The notes under the pieces: model-generated
Database searches by the model: none
What the model saw: the letters and a program-made list of their open reading frames with translations, nothing else
What the model was told of the DNA's origin: nothing
Translations under genes and position numbers: made by a program
Assembly (NCBI GenBank): GCA_934130285.1
Contig: CAKOXT010000002.1
Coordinates: 310,001 to 374,000, forward strand
Length of the DNA: 64,000 bases
Source: an uncultured Clostridia bacterium
GTDB taxonomy: Bacteria > Bacillota > Clostridia > TANB77 > CAG-508
Direction: 5' to 3'
Shown: piece after piece, positions 18,307 through 26,756 of the stretch
Layout of the letters: each line of letters starts with the position of its first letter
Position numbering within the stretch: the stretch's first letter is position 1

Positions 18307-18936
18307 CTAGATTGAGAAAGGAAGATCTTCAAACATTTCTTCTAATGCTTCTTGTGGTACGAAAAAAGCATCTGAAATTTTTGTAAATCTATGATAATTT
18401 TTAAATTGTTTCGTTAAACCAGGTGTTAAGAGATTTGTTTGAATCCAGAATTCTCTAACCATCTTATCCTCAAATAGGCAAGGAATATAAGTCATTTTGC
18501 CTTTACCTGCACATCTTTCAAATACGTCAGTTTCATCTGTCATATATGAATAGATTGGTAGTTTTACTAGTGTGCAACCTGTGAGTTCAGAAATTCTTTG
18601 AAAATCAATTAATTCATATGTTTCAAACAAACGTCTGAGTTCATCTGATGGGTGAACGATATCCCGATAAACAAGTTTTTTGTATAACTGCTCTGCAGAA
18701 GAGAAGAGATAGCTCTTTTCTCTTATTGTTAATACATAAACATTGGCTACCCGGACAGGATAAAAGATAGCATTATCAAATTTGCATGCCTGAAAAAAAT
18801 GATTATAAAAATCAGTGCATGCTGGCTTGCAGTTTGCAAGACCTCCTTTTTCAAAATGGTGGTTGTATTCGCGCTTAAGCTCAGAAGTTGAGCTTACCTT
18901 GGCGTACCGTGTTATAAACTCTGTTGTGTGTTTCAT
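18307..18936 (-). CDS. Unknown solitary protein, 209 aa
   Basis: I do not recognise a family. The product is soluble, has no signal peptide or membrane helix, and has scattered cysteines (GGLANCKPACTDF near residue 35) and aromatic-rich stretches (FYNHFFQACKF). Support for being real: strong GGAGG site before ATG, consensus promoter (18969-18997) and its own perfect terminator. Its codon and base use looks more mixed than the AT-rich neighbours (for example CGC, CCG, CTG, GCC codons), which suggests acquisition by transfer. It has no operon partner. It belongs to a set of four such solitary genes in the window. Confidence 0.75.
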   Translation of the reverse strand: MKHTTEFITRYAKVSSTSELKREYNHHFEKGGLANCKPACTDFYNHFFQACKFDNAIFYPVRVANVYVLTIREKSYLFSSAEQLYKKLVYRDIVHPSDELRRLFETYELIDFQRISELTGCTLVKLPIYSYMTDETDVFERCAGKGKMTYIPCLFEDKMVREFWIQTNLLTPGLTKQFKNYHRFTKISDAFFVPQEALEEMFEDLPFSI

Positions 18937-18968
18937 AAAAACGCCTCCTATTTGTTTTTTGTTCTAAT

Positions 18969-18997
18969 ATTATACCACGATTTATGTTAACATACAA
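18969..18997 (-). promoter_or_regulatory. Sigma-A promoter of the solitary gene at 18307
   Basis: Minus strand: TTGTAT (18997-18992), 17-base spacer, TATAAT (18974-18969), extended -10 TGG. A GTTAAC palindrome lies in the spacer. Confidence 0.82.
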
Positions 18998-19084
18998 ATC
19001 TTAGTAGACAATATTCATATTTAAATGATAAAATGGTTGTAGAAATTTGAAAATAAATGTACTTAATGGAGGAATAATATATAT

Positions 19085-20101
19085 ATGAAAAGAAAAGTAT
19101 TGATATTTGTATTATTGATTACAATAGGAATATTAGTAATTAGTTTTGTTGGTGTTAGAAAATATTTGGAGAAAAAAAATCAAGAAGAAATTGATGATTC
19201 AATTCATGGTGTTATTATTTCTGAGGATGTTCCTTTTTATGCAAAGGCTGAAACTGAAAATGTTAAGCAATTAAAATTATTACACAAAGGTCAAAATGTA
19301 TATATATTAGATGAATTTGAACAGGATGACATAGAATGGTGTAAGGTAAAAATTGATGGTAAAACTAATGGATATATTAGAGCAGATAATGTTCAATATT
19401 ATAAAGAAATTAATTCTGAAAAAGTGCTTGTATCAGATGTTTCACAGTTTAACATAGGCAAGAACTTTGCTGATATGGAAGAATTTGAAGTTTTCTTATT
19501 AGAAAATAAGATTAGTTATGTGTATATAAGAGCTGGTGGACGAGGATATGGAGAAAAGGGAAATTTTTACTATGATGAGCATTATGAAGATTATATAAAG
19601 GCATGTGAATATTTAAAAATTCCTTATGGATTTTACTTTTTAGATGAGGCATTAAATGATAAAGAAATAAAAGAGGAAGTTGAGTTTATAAAAGAGTTTA
19701 TAAATAAAAATTCTGGAAAGTATTGTTTGTTACCAGTTGCATTAGATGTTGAAAAACATGAAGGAAATGGTAGAGCTGATAATATATGGGATGCAAGAGC
19801 AGAGCTCGTTCAAGAATTAATAGATCAATTAAGTGATGAAGATATAGAATCAATTGTATACACAAATGCACAAACTGCAAATTTATATTTGAGTAAGCTA
19901 AAGACTAAGTTTTGGATTGCATATTATCCTGAAGAAGGTAAAATACCAGATTATTGGTATTTTGATACTAAACAAGATGGTGCTTCAAATGCAAGGCTTC
20001 AAAAACATACGATAGGTTGGCAATTTACTGAACATGGAGCTGGTGATGAGGTTTCTGAAGATTTGGATCTTTCACTTATGAAAAAGAATTTTTATAAATA
20101 A
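19085..20101 (+). CDS. Membrane-anchored GH25 lysozyme-like protein with SH3-like domain
   Basis: Predicted muramidase cleaving the MurNAc-GlcNAc bond. An N-terminal membrane anchor (residues about 4-25) is followed by an SH3b-like wall-binding region (about 45-110). The GH25 barrel follows (about 118-338): SDVSQFNIGKN, YIRAGGRGYGEKG, GFYFLDEA, ALDVEKHEG carrying the DxE catalytic pair, VYTNAQTANLYL, FWIAYYPE and WQFTEHGAGDEV near the end. The barrel is somewhat diverged from Cellosyl/LytC types, so activity is likely but not proven. Start ATG follows GGAGGA. It is followed by a terminator and by a dispersed structured repeat. Confidence 0.82.
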   Translation: MKRKVLIFVLLITIGILVISFVGVRKYLEKKNQEEIDDSIHGVIISEDVPFYAKAETENVKQLKLLHKGQNVYILDEFEQDDIEWCKVKIDGKTNGYIRADNVQYYKEINSEKVLVSDVSQFNIGKNFADMEEFEVFLLENKISYVYIRAGGRGYGEKGNFYYDEHYEDYIKACEYLKIPYGFYFLDEALNDKEIKEEVEFIKEFINKNSGKYCLLPVALDVEKHEGNGRADNIWDARAELVQELIDQLSDEDIESIVYTNAQTANLYLSKLKTKFWIAYYPEEGKIPDYWYFDTKQDGASNARLQKHTIGWQFTEHGAGDEVSEDLDLSLMKKNFYK

Positions 20102-20111
20102 AGAAATAAAG

Positions 20112-20143
20112 TAGAAAGGAATTACTATTTCTTTCTATTTTTT
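20112..20143 (+). terminator. Terminator of the GH25 gene
   Basis: TAGAAAGGAAT pairs with ATTTCTTTCTA (one G:U), loop TACT, then a run of six Ts. The structured repeat copy 1 begins right at its T-tract. Confidence 0.82.
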
Positions 20144-20292
20144 ATATTATAGGAAAGTTCTCTGAACTTCCTATAATATAAATACTTTGCACAGAAATTT
20201 GCATAGCAAATTTCGCACGCGAACAATTAAATGTGGGCTGAACTTTATAATTTAAAATATAGAAAAATTTAATCAGCCCACTATTGTTCTTT
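20142..20292 (+). repeat. Terminator-trailing structured element, copy 1 (three hairpins)
   Basis: Hairpin A: TTATATTATAGGAAAGTTC with GAACTTCCTATAATATAA. Hairpin B: GAAATTTGC (20194-20202) with GCAAATTTC (20206-20214). Hairpin C: GAACAAT (20221-20227) with ATTGTTC (20283-20289), enclosing GTGGGCTGA/TCAGCCCAC. Linkers TTTGCACA, GCACGC and TTCTTTAA recur in copies 2 and 3. It sits between the GH25 terminator and the DD-carboxypeptidase gene. No ORF lies within it. Confidence 0.88.
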
Positions 20293-20364
20293 AAAATTTG
20301 TGAAATGAGTTTTATAAATAATTAGTTAAGCATATACATTAAAAAAAGGTAGAGGAGATATGGT

Positions 20365-21576
20365 ATGAAAAGAAAAATATATTTTGCTTTTTTGTGTATA
20401 TGCTTTTTTTGTATGACAGAGGTTGTGAGAGCAACTTATGTGACAATTCCAACCTGGTCGGAGAATGCACTTGTAGAAACCTCTGGAGAAATCGGAGAGA
20501 ACTTTTTGGATTTAGGTTGTGAGTCAGCTATTTTAATTTCTCAGGATACTGGAGAAGTTTTGTATGAACATAATGCTCATGAAAAATTACGTCCTGCAAG
20601 TGTAACAAAAGTTATGACGATTTTACTTATTATGGAAGAAATTGATTCTGGTAGATTATCATATTCTGATAAAATTGCATGTAGTGAGAATGCTTCAAGT
20701 ATGGGAGGATCTCAAATTTGGTTAGATGCAACAGAAGAACTTACAGTTGATGAAATGTTGAAGGCAATTTGTGTTGTTTCTGCTAATGATTGTACTGTTG
20801 CTATGGCAGAACATATAGCAGGTAGTGAAGAAATGTTTGTTGAAAAAATGAATCAAAGAGCCAAAGAATTAGGAATGAATGATACAACATTTAAGAATTG
20901 CCATGGAATAGATGAAGATGGACACGAGACTTCTAGTTATGATATTGCACTTATGTCTAGAGAATTGCTTAAAAATCATCCAGAGATTACTAAATATACA
21001 ACTATTTGGATGGATTCATTGAGAGATGGAAAATCAGAGTTAGTGAATACAAATAAATTAATAAAGAATTACCAAGGAGCTACTGGCTTGAAAACAGGAT
21101 CTACGTCATTGGCTTTGTTTAATTTATCTGCGAGTGCTACAAGGGAGAATTTGTCGTTGATTGCTGTTGTTATGAGAGCACCTACAACTAAAGAGAGATT
21201 TAGTTGCGCTAGAAAATTATTAGATTATGGTTTTAGTAATTATCAATATAAAAAATTGGCTGAAAAAGATTGTGAAGTCATGAAAGTACCTGTTATGAAA
21301 GGAACAGAAGCGGAAGTTGCTGTAAAATATTCTGATTCAGTTGGAAAAGTTATGAAGAAAAAAGAAGATGGAAATGTTGAGCAAGAAGTGATAATTAATG
21401 GAGATATAATAGCTCCAATTCAAAAAGGAGATGTATTAGGAAATGTCTTTTATAGAGTTAATGGTGAGGAAGTTGCAAGTGTTGAATTGGTAGCTGATTC
21501 TAGTGTTGAAAAGTTAAGTTTCTTTAATATGGGAAAAAGAGTTGTGAAAAAATGGTTTTATTTATTTAGAAATTAA
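20365..21576 (+). CDS. D-alanyl-D-alanine carboxypeptidase (S11, DacF/PBP5-like)
   Basis: Secreted or membrane-tethered serine peptidase trimming the terminal D-Ala of peptidoglycan stem peptides. A signal peptide covers about residues 1-23 (ends VVRA). The active-site triad is complete: SVTK (Ser79, Lys82), SAN near 139, and KTGS near 242. A beta-rich PBP5-type C-terminal domain follows (about 285-385). The C-terminus is basic/aromatic (KKWFYLFRN), fitting membrane association. ATG is preceded by AGAGGAG. A role in vegetative wall or spore cortex cannot be separated; DacF-type genes of Bacillus are forespore-expressed. Confidence 0.93.
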   Translation: MKRKIYFAFLCICFFCMTEVVRATYVTIPTWSENALVETSGEIGENFLDLGCESAILISQDTGEVLYEHNAHEKLRPASVTKVMTILLIMEEIDSGRLSYSDKIACSENASSMGGSQIWLDATEELTVDEMLKAICVVSANDCTVAMAEHIAGSEEMFVEKMNQRAKELGMNDTTFKNCHGIDEDGHETSSYDIALMSRELLKNHPEITKYTTIWMDSLRDGKSELVNTNKLIKNYQGATGLKTGSTSLALFNLSASATRENLSLIAVVMRAPTTKERFSCARKLLDYGFSNYQYKKLAEKDCEVMKVPVMKGTEAEVAVKYSDSVGKVMKKKEDGNVEQEVIINGDIIAPIQKGDVLGNVFYRVNGEEVASVELVADSSVEKLSFFNMGKRVVKKWFYLFRN

Positions 21577-21612
21577 TATGAAAATGAAATGTGATAAAAA
21601 CACGTATTTTGA

Positions 21613-21641
21613 TTGACAAATCAAAATAATGCAAGTATAAT
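21613..21641 (+). promoter_or_regulatory. Perfect consensus sigma-A promoter
   Basis: TTGACA (21613-21618), exactly 17 bases, TATAAT (21636-21641). It is the only fully consensus promoter I found in the window and drives the 68-aa membrane protein gene at 21675. Confidence 0.9.
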
Positions 21642-21674
21642 ATATTGTGTAACTTTATTGAAAGGAGTACTAAT

Positions 21675-21881
21675 ATGTTAGCTAAATGGTGGAGAAAAAT
21701 AGGTCTTTTAATTTTAATAATAGCATGTTTATTTAATATTACATCAAAATTGGTTAAGAGAGTTTCTTTCAGTGATAATGTAAAAAGTACAGTTTCAAAT
21801 ACAGTTGACAATGTAGTTACCCAAGTTAAAGGTGACACGGAAAATAACAAATCAGACAAAAACACAACTAAAAATAAATAA
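21675..21881 (+). CDS. 68-aa single-helix membrane protein, unknown
   Basis: I do not recognise a family. The product has a short basic start (MLAKWWRKIG), one hydrophobic helix (about residues 9-24), then a polar, Ser/Thr/Asn/Asp-rich tail of about 40 residues (DNVKSTVSNTVDNVVTQVKG) ending in lysines. The ATG at 21675 follows GAAAGGAG with good spacing; a longer frame to 21645 lacks a site. A perfect-consensus promoter lies just upstream, implying high expression. It is a small envelope protein of unknown role. Confidence 0.75.
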   Translation: MLAKWWRKIGLLILIIACLFNITSKLVKRVSFSDNVKSTVSNTVDNVVTQVKGDTENNKSDKNTTKNK

Positions 21882-21885
21882 AGTA

Positions 21886-21914
21886 TTGAAAAATAAGATT
21901 AGTTGTGGTAATAT
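21886..21914 (+). promoter_or_regulatory. Sigma-A promoter for rpmE
   Basis: TTGAAA (21886-21891), 17-base spacer, TAATAT (21909-21914), TGG extension. It starts just after the stop codon of the 68-aa gene. Confidence 0.78.
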
Positions 21915-21956
21915 ATAAAAGATATTGTTAAGAATAGTAAGGAAGAGGTGAATTAC

Positions 21957-22157
21957 ATGAGAGAAGGAATACATCCAAATTATGAAGCAGCAACAATTAC
22001 ATGTGCTTGTGGAAACGTAATGGAAACAAATTCAACAAAAAAAGATATGAAAGTTGATATATGTTCAAAATGTCATCCATACTGGACAGGAAACTTAAAG
22101 AGAGAAACTACTGGTGGTAGAGCAGATAAATTTAAGAAAAAATATGGATTACAATAA
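21957..22157 (+). CDS. rpmE: 50S ribosomal protein L31 (zinc form)
   Basis: Ribosomal protein bL31, 66 aa, starting MREGIHPNYEAATITCACGN. The cysteines CACGN and CSKCHPYWTG give the zinc-binding (C+) version, and GGRADKFKKKYGL is the typical end. The GTG at 21948 overlaps the GGAAGAGG site, so ATG at 21957 is the start. Confidence 0.97.
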   Translation: MREGIHPNYEAATITCACGNVMETNSTKKDMKVDICSKCHPYWTGNLKRETTGGRADKFKKKYGLQ

Positions 22158-22162
22158 TAATC

Positions 22163-22213
22163 AATATAGACACTTGAATGTTTTAAAATGTTCAAATGTC
22201 TATATTTTTTTTG
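22163..22213 (+). terminator. Terminator of rpmE
   Basis: AATATAGACACTTGAA pairs with TTCAAATGTCTATATT (one G:U), followed by eight Ts. Confidence 0.92.
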
Positions 22214-22223
22214 TCTAAAAATG

Positions 22224-22252
22224 TTGAAATATGATGATTTTAATTATTAAAT
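22224..22252 (+). promoter_or_regulatory. Possible promoter for cdd
   Basis: TTGAAA (22224-22229), 17-base spacer, TTAAAT (22247-22252). The -10 is off consensus; a TAAAAT 11 bases further on is an alternative. Confidence 0.45.
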
Positions 22253-22305
22253 TGTGTTAAAATAGTAAATACTAATATTAAATATATTTATTTTGGAAAG
22301 GGTAT

Positions 22306-22692
22306 ATGAATATGGAAGAACAAATAAAAAGAGCTTTAGAAGCTAGAGAAAAAGCATATTGCAAAAGTTATAAAGTTGGTGCTCTTTTAAAAATGAAGAG
22401 TGGCAAAGAATATACAGGATGCAATATTAACAATCAAGGTATTCAATCAATCTGTGCAGAGAGAGTTGCTTTTGCTAAGGCAATTTCTGAAGGGGAGATG
22501 GATTTTGAATATATTATTGTAGTTGGTGGCGACTCAAAAAACGATAAACTTGATAAGTGTTTGCCTTGTGGTTATTGCAGACAATTTATGTCAGAATTTG
22601 TTTCAAAAGATTTTAAAATTTATGCATATTATGATGGAAAAATAGATTCTTATACAATTGATCAATTGTTACCAGAGGCTTTTAATTTATAA
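22306..22692 (+). CDS. cdd: Cytidine deaminase
   Basis: Zinc enzyme of pyrimidine salvage converting cytidine and deoxycytidine to uridine and deoxyuridine. The zinc site is visible: CAERVAF (Cys plus catalytic Glu) and LPCGYCRQ (second and third Cys), the tetrameric 128-aa form. The N-terminal YKVGALLKMKSGKEYTGCNI matches the substrate-binding part. ATGs at 22306 and 22312 are both in range of GGAAAGGG; the second has the more usual spacing. It is monocistronic and ends at a strong hairpin. Confidence 0.96.
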   Translation: MNMEEQIKRALEAREKAYCKSYKVGALLKMKSGKEYTGCNINNQGIQSICAERVAFAKAISEGEMDFEYIIVVGGDSKNDKLDKCLPCGYCRQFMSEFVSKDFKIYAYYDGKIDSYTIDQLLPEAFNL

Positions 22693-22715
22693 AAATATGC
22701 TAAATATGGGAAGAA

Positions 22716-22844
22716 CTAATCCGGAAGCTTGCCAGTATGATTATACTGACAGCTCCGGATTTTGTTTTCTTTATATTCGTAAATTGCGTATGAACTAGCT
22801 TCTAAAAAGCAGTATATAGCTAACAATATTATTACAACAGTCAT
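22716..22844 (-). CDS. 42-aa single-helix protein at the end of the gerA operon
   Basis: Too short for routine ORF calling. On the minus strand, AGAAAGGAATTAAACA precedes ATG at 22844. The product starts MTVVIILLAIYCFLEASSYA, one membrane helix, then a charged tail (IYEYKENKIRSC). It begins 19 bases after the gerC stop, so it would be the fourth gene of the operon. Small fourth (D-type) proteins accompany some Ger receptors, which makes this placement suggestive. Its 3' end runs through the cdd terminator hairpin, which is unusual. Real but unproven. Confidence 0.55.
   Translation of the reverse strand: MTVVIILLAIYCFLEASSYAIYEYKENKIRSCQYNHTGKLPD
22718..22772 (+). terminator. Terminator of cdd
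   Basis: AATCCGGA pairs with TCCGGATT and inside it CAGTAT pairs with ATACTG, followed by TTTGTTTTCTTT. It overlaps the end of the minus-strand 42-aa ORF. Confidence 0.82.
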
Positions 22845-22863
22845 TGTTTAATTCCTTTCTAAC

Positions 22864-23994
22864 TTAAGTTTTTGAAAATAAAAATCCTGATAGTAAATGG
22901 TTTGTGCAAGTTACTTCAAAGTCAGCTTCTTTGTATAATTCATCCCAATTATATTTATCGAGAGAGTCTTGGGTAAGAAAGTTTTGATTGAAGTGCCCTT
23001 TAAAGCCTATTATATCTGACCCAAAATCTTGTGATGTTTTGTATAAGAAAGCTGTACATGAATCATCAATAAATTTATTTATTTCTGCTTCTATTTTTTT
23101 TCGTGCATCTTCAGTCGAAAAATCAAAATCCTTATTAGCTGATAGAATTTTCGAATTAACATTTATCTGACATTGAATTTTTGGTTTATTATTTTCTAAT
23201 TTAACTTTAATTTTTGTTTTATCTAGTGAGCTTATATTAACACTTAATGGAGTATCTGGTGTTTGATAATTATAAATATCAATTGTTGCTTCTTCAAAAT
23301 TATTAGTTAATATGTTGTAACAAATTGTTTCGAGTCCTGATGTTCTTCCAACCATTTTATAATTTTTGAAAATAGCTAATCCTAAACTTTCTATTGTATT
23401 TCCTTTGGTAAAGCAGTAAAGTGCTACGGGTTCTAAAACATCATTATGAAGTGAAGAGTAAAAGTTTGAAAGTTTACATGGAGTAATATAAGAGGTTATT
23501 TTAGCAGATTCTATAAATGAACTATAATATTTTGAAGAAATATCTTCAATTTCAGAAGCAGTTTTTAAAAAATCAGAGGCTTTGTCTTGGCATATAAGAA
23601 CATTACAAGTTGGTCGTATTTCTATGTTATTTGCAAGTGTGTTTATTATATCGTCTAATCTTTCTGTAGCAAGTTCTTCTGAAATTATTAGTGCAGTACA
23701 ATGAGAAAGATTTATCTGATTAACATTTTCGAGATTAAAGATAGCTAAGCCTAGGTTGAAAGAATTACAATTTGTTGTTTGAGTTTCTGTTGTTATCTGA
23801 GTTCCACCAGATTCGGAAGAATCAGTTTTGGCTATTTGAATTGATAATGTAAAAGGTTCATCTTCTGAATTTGATTTATCTATTCCTAGAGCAATAATAT
23901 ATGTTAATTCTTCAGTACCACGTACATCATGGGAACTGGCGAATGTTATGCAAACTGCAAATATTATTGCTGAAATTAGTATAGTTTTTTTCAT
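22864..23994 (-). CDS. Spore germination protein, GerC (GerAC) family, no lipobox Cys
   Basis: C subunit of a nutrient germinant receptor, normally a lipoprotein on the outer face of the inner spore membrane. A signal sequence (about 1-20) leads into HDVRGTEELTYIIALGIDK, matching the family start (C)WD-x-E-..-AIGIDK. The C-terminal third carries the KIEAEINKFIDDS helix typical of GerAC. Length 376 aa is normal. Oddity: where most members have GCWD there is SSHD, so the lipid-modified cysteine appears to be lost; the only nearby Cys (residue 15, FAVC) is a poor lipobox. It is the third gene of gerA-gerB-gerC, 1 base from gerB. Confidence 0.9.
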   Translation of the reverse strand: MKKTILISAIIFAVCITFASSHDVRGTEELTYIIALGIDKSNSEDEPFTLSIQIAKTDSSESGGTQITTETQTTNCNSFNLGLAIFNLENVNQINLSHCTALIISEELATERLDDIINTLANNIEIRPTCNVLICQDKASDFLKTASEIEDISSKYYSSFIESAKITSYITPCKLSNFYSSLHNDVLEPVALYCFTKGNTIESLGLAIFKNYKMVGRTSGLETICYNILTNNFEEATIDIYNYQTPDTPLSVNISSLDKTKIKVKLENNKPKIQCQINVNSKILSANKDFDFSTEDARKKIEAEINKFIDDSCTAFLYKTSQDFGSDIIGFKGHFNQNFLTQDSLDKYNWDELYKEADFEVTCTNHLLSGFLFSKT

Positions 23995-23995
23995 A

Positions 23996-25075
23996 TTAAA
24001 GTGGTTCCTTTCTTTTAAAGTATCCTATTATTAAAATGATCAAACATAGCACTAATAGTGCTAAAACAAAATATTTGTAAAATGTAGTTTCCAAATATTT
24101 AAATAGTGATTGATTTTGAAATAAAACTAATAAAGCAAAAAATAAACTTAAAAATGAAAAGGAATAATTATGTGATTTTGTACAGTTAGTTAATTTTGCA
24201 AAAATATTATTTATAAACATTAAGGATATACTCAAATAAGAGAACGAAGAAATAATCCATAAAAATATAAATATAGCATCTGTTCGTTGAAGAAATTTTC
24301 CAAGTTCTATGGAACGTGTTAAAAGATACATAGACATTATTTCTTCACTATTTATTATAAATGGGAAAATTGAAAGTAAAATTATTGTTGTAAAAATTAA
24401 GAAAAGTCCAGAAATAATTATAGATGTCAAAGCTATTTTTTTAAATTCATTTTTATTTTTTAAAAAAGGAAGTATAAAAAATAAATATAATAAGCCACCA
24501 TATCCAAAGATATTAAGACTCCCTTTTAAAAATGTGTTTTTTATGTTTGTACCCAAAATTGGATTAAGTCTTGTAAAATTTAAGTCTTCAAATGTTCCAA
24601 AAAAGATAATTATTAGACTAAGAAGTATGATTGGAATAATAACACTGTTTGTTTTTACGATAGCTTTGAATCCAATTTTATTTGCTACGCCCATACAACT
24701 TAGAAATATTAGAAATATTAAATATTGTGGAGTATTTGGAAAGTAGATTAATTGTAAAAGATTTGAAAACTCATAAATAACTGTTATTATAATGATGGTA
24801 AATAGAAGAATAAATAGAGAGCCAACTAATATTTTTAAAGGTTTTTTTCCAATATATTCTGAAATTTCAATAATATCTTCATTTGGAAATTTTTTGAATA
24901 ATTTACAAATTAGTAAAGTGATTAATATGGCTAATATGGTTGTGTATATTAAATTTATGGGTGCACCAGTTTGCGATTGTCTTATAATCTCTTTTGGAAT
25001 ATTTAATAAAATTTTATTAATCATAACAATTAAGATTAATAAGATTGCTTCAGTTTTTCCAATTTTTACGTTCAT
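23996..25075 (-). CDS. Spore germination permease-like protein, GerB (GerAB) family
   Basis: B subunit of a Ger receptor, an APC-superfamily-like membrane protein that binds the nutrient germinant. The 359-residue product has about ten hydrophobic helices. It starts VKIGKTEAILLILIVMINK and includes the family-typical NLLQLIYFPNTPQYLI and FGTFEDLNFTRLNPILG segments. It is the middle gene of the minus-strand operon, 10 bases after gerA. The ligand cannot be predicted. Confidence 0.92.
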   Translation of the reverse strand: MNVKIGKTEAILLILIVMINKILLNIPKEIIRQSQTGAPINLIYTTILAILITLLICKLFKKFPNEDIIEISEYIGKKPLKILVGSLFILLFTIIIITVIYEFSNLLQLIYFPNTPQYLIFLIFLSCMGVANKIGFKAIVKTNSVIIPIILLSLIIIFFGTFEDLNFTRLNPILGTNIKNTFLKGSLNIFGYGGLLYLFFILPFLKNKNEFKKIALTSIIISGLFLIFTTIILLSIFPFIINSEEIMSMYLLTRSIELGKFLQRTDAIFIFLWIISSFSYLSISLMFINNIFAKLTNCTKSHNYSFSFLSLFFALLVLFQNQSLFKYLETTFYKYFVLALLVLCLIILIIGYFKRKEPL

Positions 25076-25085
25076 ATAATACCTC

Positions 25086-26756
25086 CTAATATTTCCATTT
25101 CATACTTATTTTTTCTTCTTGTTTAGGCCTTTTTGTGTTTAAGAAAGAGCTTCTTTTTTCCTTTTTCCAGATAGGTTTTATTAAGAAACTTGAGTCGTTG
25201 TTTTTGTCACTTGGTGGGAGATATGGAGAAAAATAAGATACGCCAAATGATTGCAAGTTAGATAACAAAATTAATTGTATAAACATTCCAAAGCTGATTC
25301 CTAAAAATCCAGCAATGTATGAAAGTATTATATACATAAAACGAAAAGTTCTTATGGTGAAGTTTAGCGAAAAGTCGGGGATAGCATATGAGCAAATTCC
25401 AGTGATAGCAACTATAATGATTAATAGTGGAGTTACTAGATTTGCAGATACTGCGGCTTCTCCGAGGATTAATCCACCTATGATTCCTATTGTTGAACCT
25501 ATGGGAGCAGGAACTCTTAGACTTGCTTCTCTGATTAGTTCAAAAGATATTTCCATGATTAGTAGTTCTACTATTACTGGAAAGGGGATAGATTTTCGCA
25601 TGGATGAAATTGCAAATACTAAATCTGTTGGTAAAAGTTCTTGATGAAAATTTGTTATTGCTACATAAAATGCAGGTAAAAACATTGCTACAAAAAATGC
25701 TAAACAACGGATTATACGAATTAAATTTCCGTATTGATGTTTTAAATTCATATCTTCAGGCGATGTTATAAAGTCAACAAGAACAGCAGGTACAATAAGT
25801 GAATAAGGATTTCCGTTAACTAAGATTACAACTCTACCTTCTAAAATATTATTACAAGCTCTGTCACATCGCTCAGTTGCAAAAGTTTGTGGAAATAAGA
25901 TTCCAGAATCATCTTGTATTAACTGTTCTAGAGTACCAGAGTTTATTATTGTGTCAATGTCAATATTATTTAATCTGAAACGAACTTCATTTATTAAATC
26001 TTCATTTGCAATGTTTTTCATGTAACAAAAAGCTACAATTGTTTTAGTAACTTTTCCAATATTTAATTGTTCTATTATTAGATTTTCGTTGTTTATGATA
26101 CGTCTTAACATGGAAGTGTTAGTTCTTATGTTTTCAACAAAAGCTTCTTGTGAACCTCTGACGACAACTTCATTTTCTGGTTTTGAAATGCTTCTGGTTT
26201 GATATCCTTTTGCCTCAATGCAAAATGCTTGGTCTATTGTATCGATTATAAGGCATGTAAAACCACTATTTATTTTTGCAATGATTGAAGAAAAATCATT
26301 TTCTTTTTGAATAGAATTTTGTGAAATTAATGAATTGTAAATTAAATCTTCTAAATCAGGTGTGTTTGTTGTGTGGAAATTTAAATCTGTGTTTTTATTT
26401 ATTATTAAAGTTTCAGAAGAGGTATCTGTATTAGTTGGATTTTTATGCATTAGAGGATTTAAAACGTAATGGTTAATTATATCTGAGTTTACCATTCCAT
26501 CGATGTAAATTAATGCTGATTTATATTGTTTTCCTTTTGCATTTAAAATGAATTTTCTAATTGTTATGTCACTATTAATTAATGCATTATATTGAACTGT
26601 CAAAAATGTTAAGTTTTCTTGTAAATATTTAGAAACTTTTTTATATATCTTTTTTTCTATTTCGTTATTTGAAATTTGTGTTTCAGAAAGATTGTAAGAA
26701 TAGTGTGTTTTGGGATCAAAAGAAAATAGTTCATCTAAAAATTTGTTATTTGACAT
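25086..26756 (-). CDS. Spore germination protein, GerA (GerAA) family
   Basis: A subunit of a Ger receptor. A long N-terminal soluble region (about 1-340) holds the GerA core: RGSQEAFVENIRTNTSMLRR, KTIVAFCYMKNIAN, IDIDTIINSGTLEQLIQDD, QTFATERCDRACNNILEGRV. About five to six membrane helices follow, including LPTDLVFAISSMRKSIPFPV and RVPAPIGSTIGIIGGLILGEAAV, both hallmarks of the family. Length 556 aa is typical. It is first in the gerA-gerB-gerC operon and divergent from spoIVA, so this intergenic region should carry forespore and mother-cell promoters; I could not assign them. Confidence 0.95.
   Translation of the reverse strand: MSNNKFLDELFSFDPKTHYSYNLSETQISNNEIEKKIYKKVSKYLQENLTFLTVQYNALINSDITIRKFILNAKGKQYKSALIYIDGMVNSDIINHYVLNPLMHKNPTNTDTSSETLIINKNTDLNFHTTNTPDLEDLIYNSLISQNSIQKENDFSSIIAKINSGFTCLIIDTIDQAFCIEAKGYQTRSISKPENEVVVRGSQEAFVENIRTNTSMLRRIINNENLIIEQLNIGKVTKTIVAFCYMKNIANEDLINEVRFRLNNIDIDTIINSGTLEQLIQDDSGILFPQTFATERCDRACNNILEGRVVILVNGNPYSLIVPAVLVDFITSPEDMNLKHQYGNLIRIIRCLAFFVAMFLPAFYVAITNFHQELLPTDLVFAISSMRKSIPFPVIVELLIMEISFELIREASLRVPAPIGSTIGIIGGLILGEAAVSANLVTPLLIIIVAITGICSYAIPDFSLNFTIRTFRFMYIILSYIAGFLGISFGMFIQLILLSNLQSFGVSYFSPYLPPSDKNNDSSFLIKPIWKKEKRSSFLNTKRPKQEEKISMKWKY

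Noticed and set aside
18307..18936. Toxin-antitoxin module
   Set aside because: Single gene, no paired small ORF on either side, and no recognised toxin fold.
20142..20292. Autonomous insertion sequence
   Set aside because: About 150 bases with no ORF and no flanking target duplication seen; at most a non-autonomous element.
24309..24746. 145-codon plus-strand open frame inside gerB
   Set aside because: Opposite-strand shadow of a clearly recognised gerB; no ribosome site.
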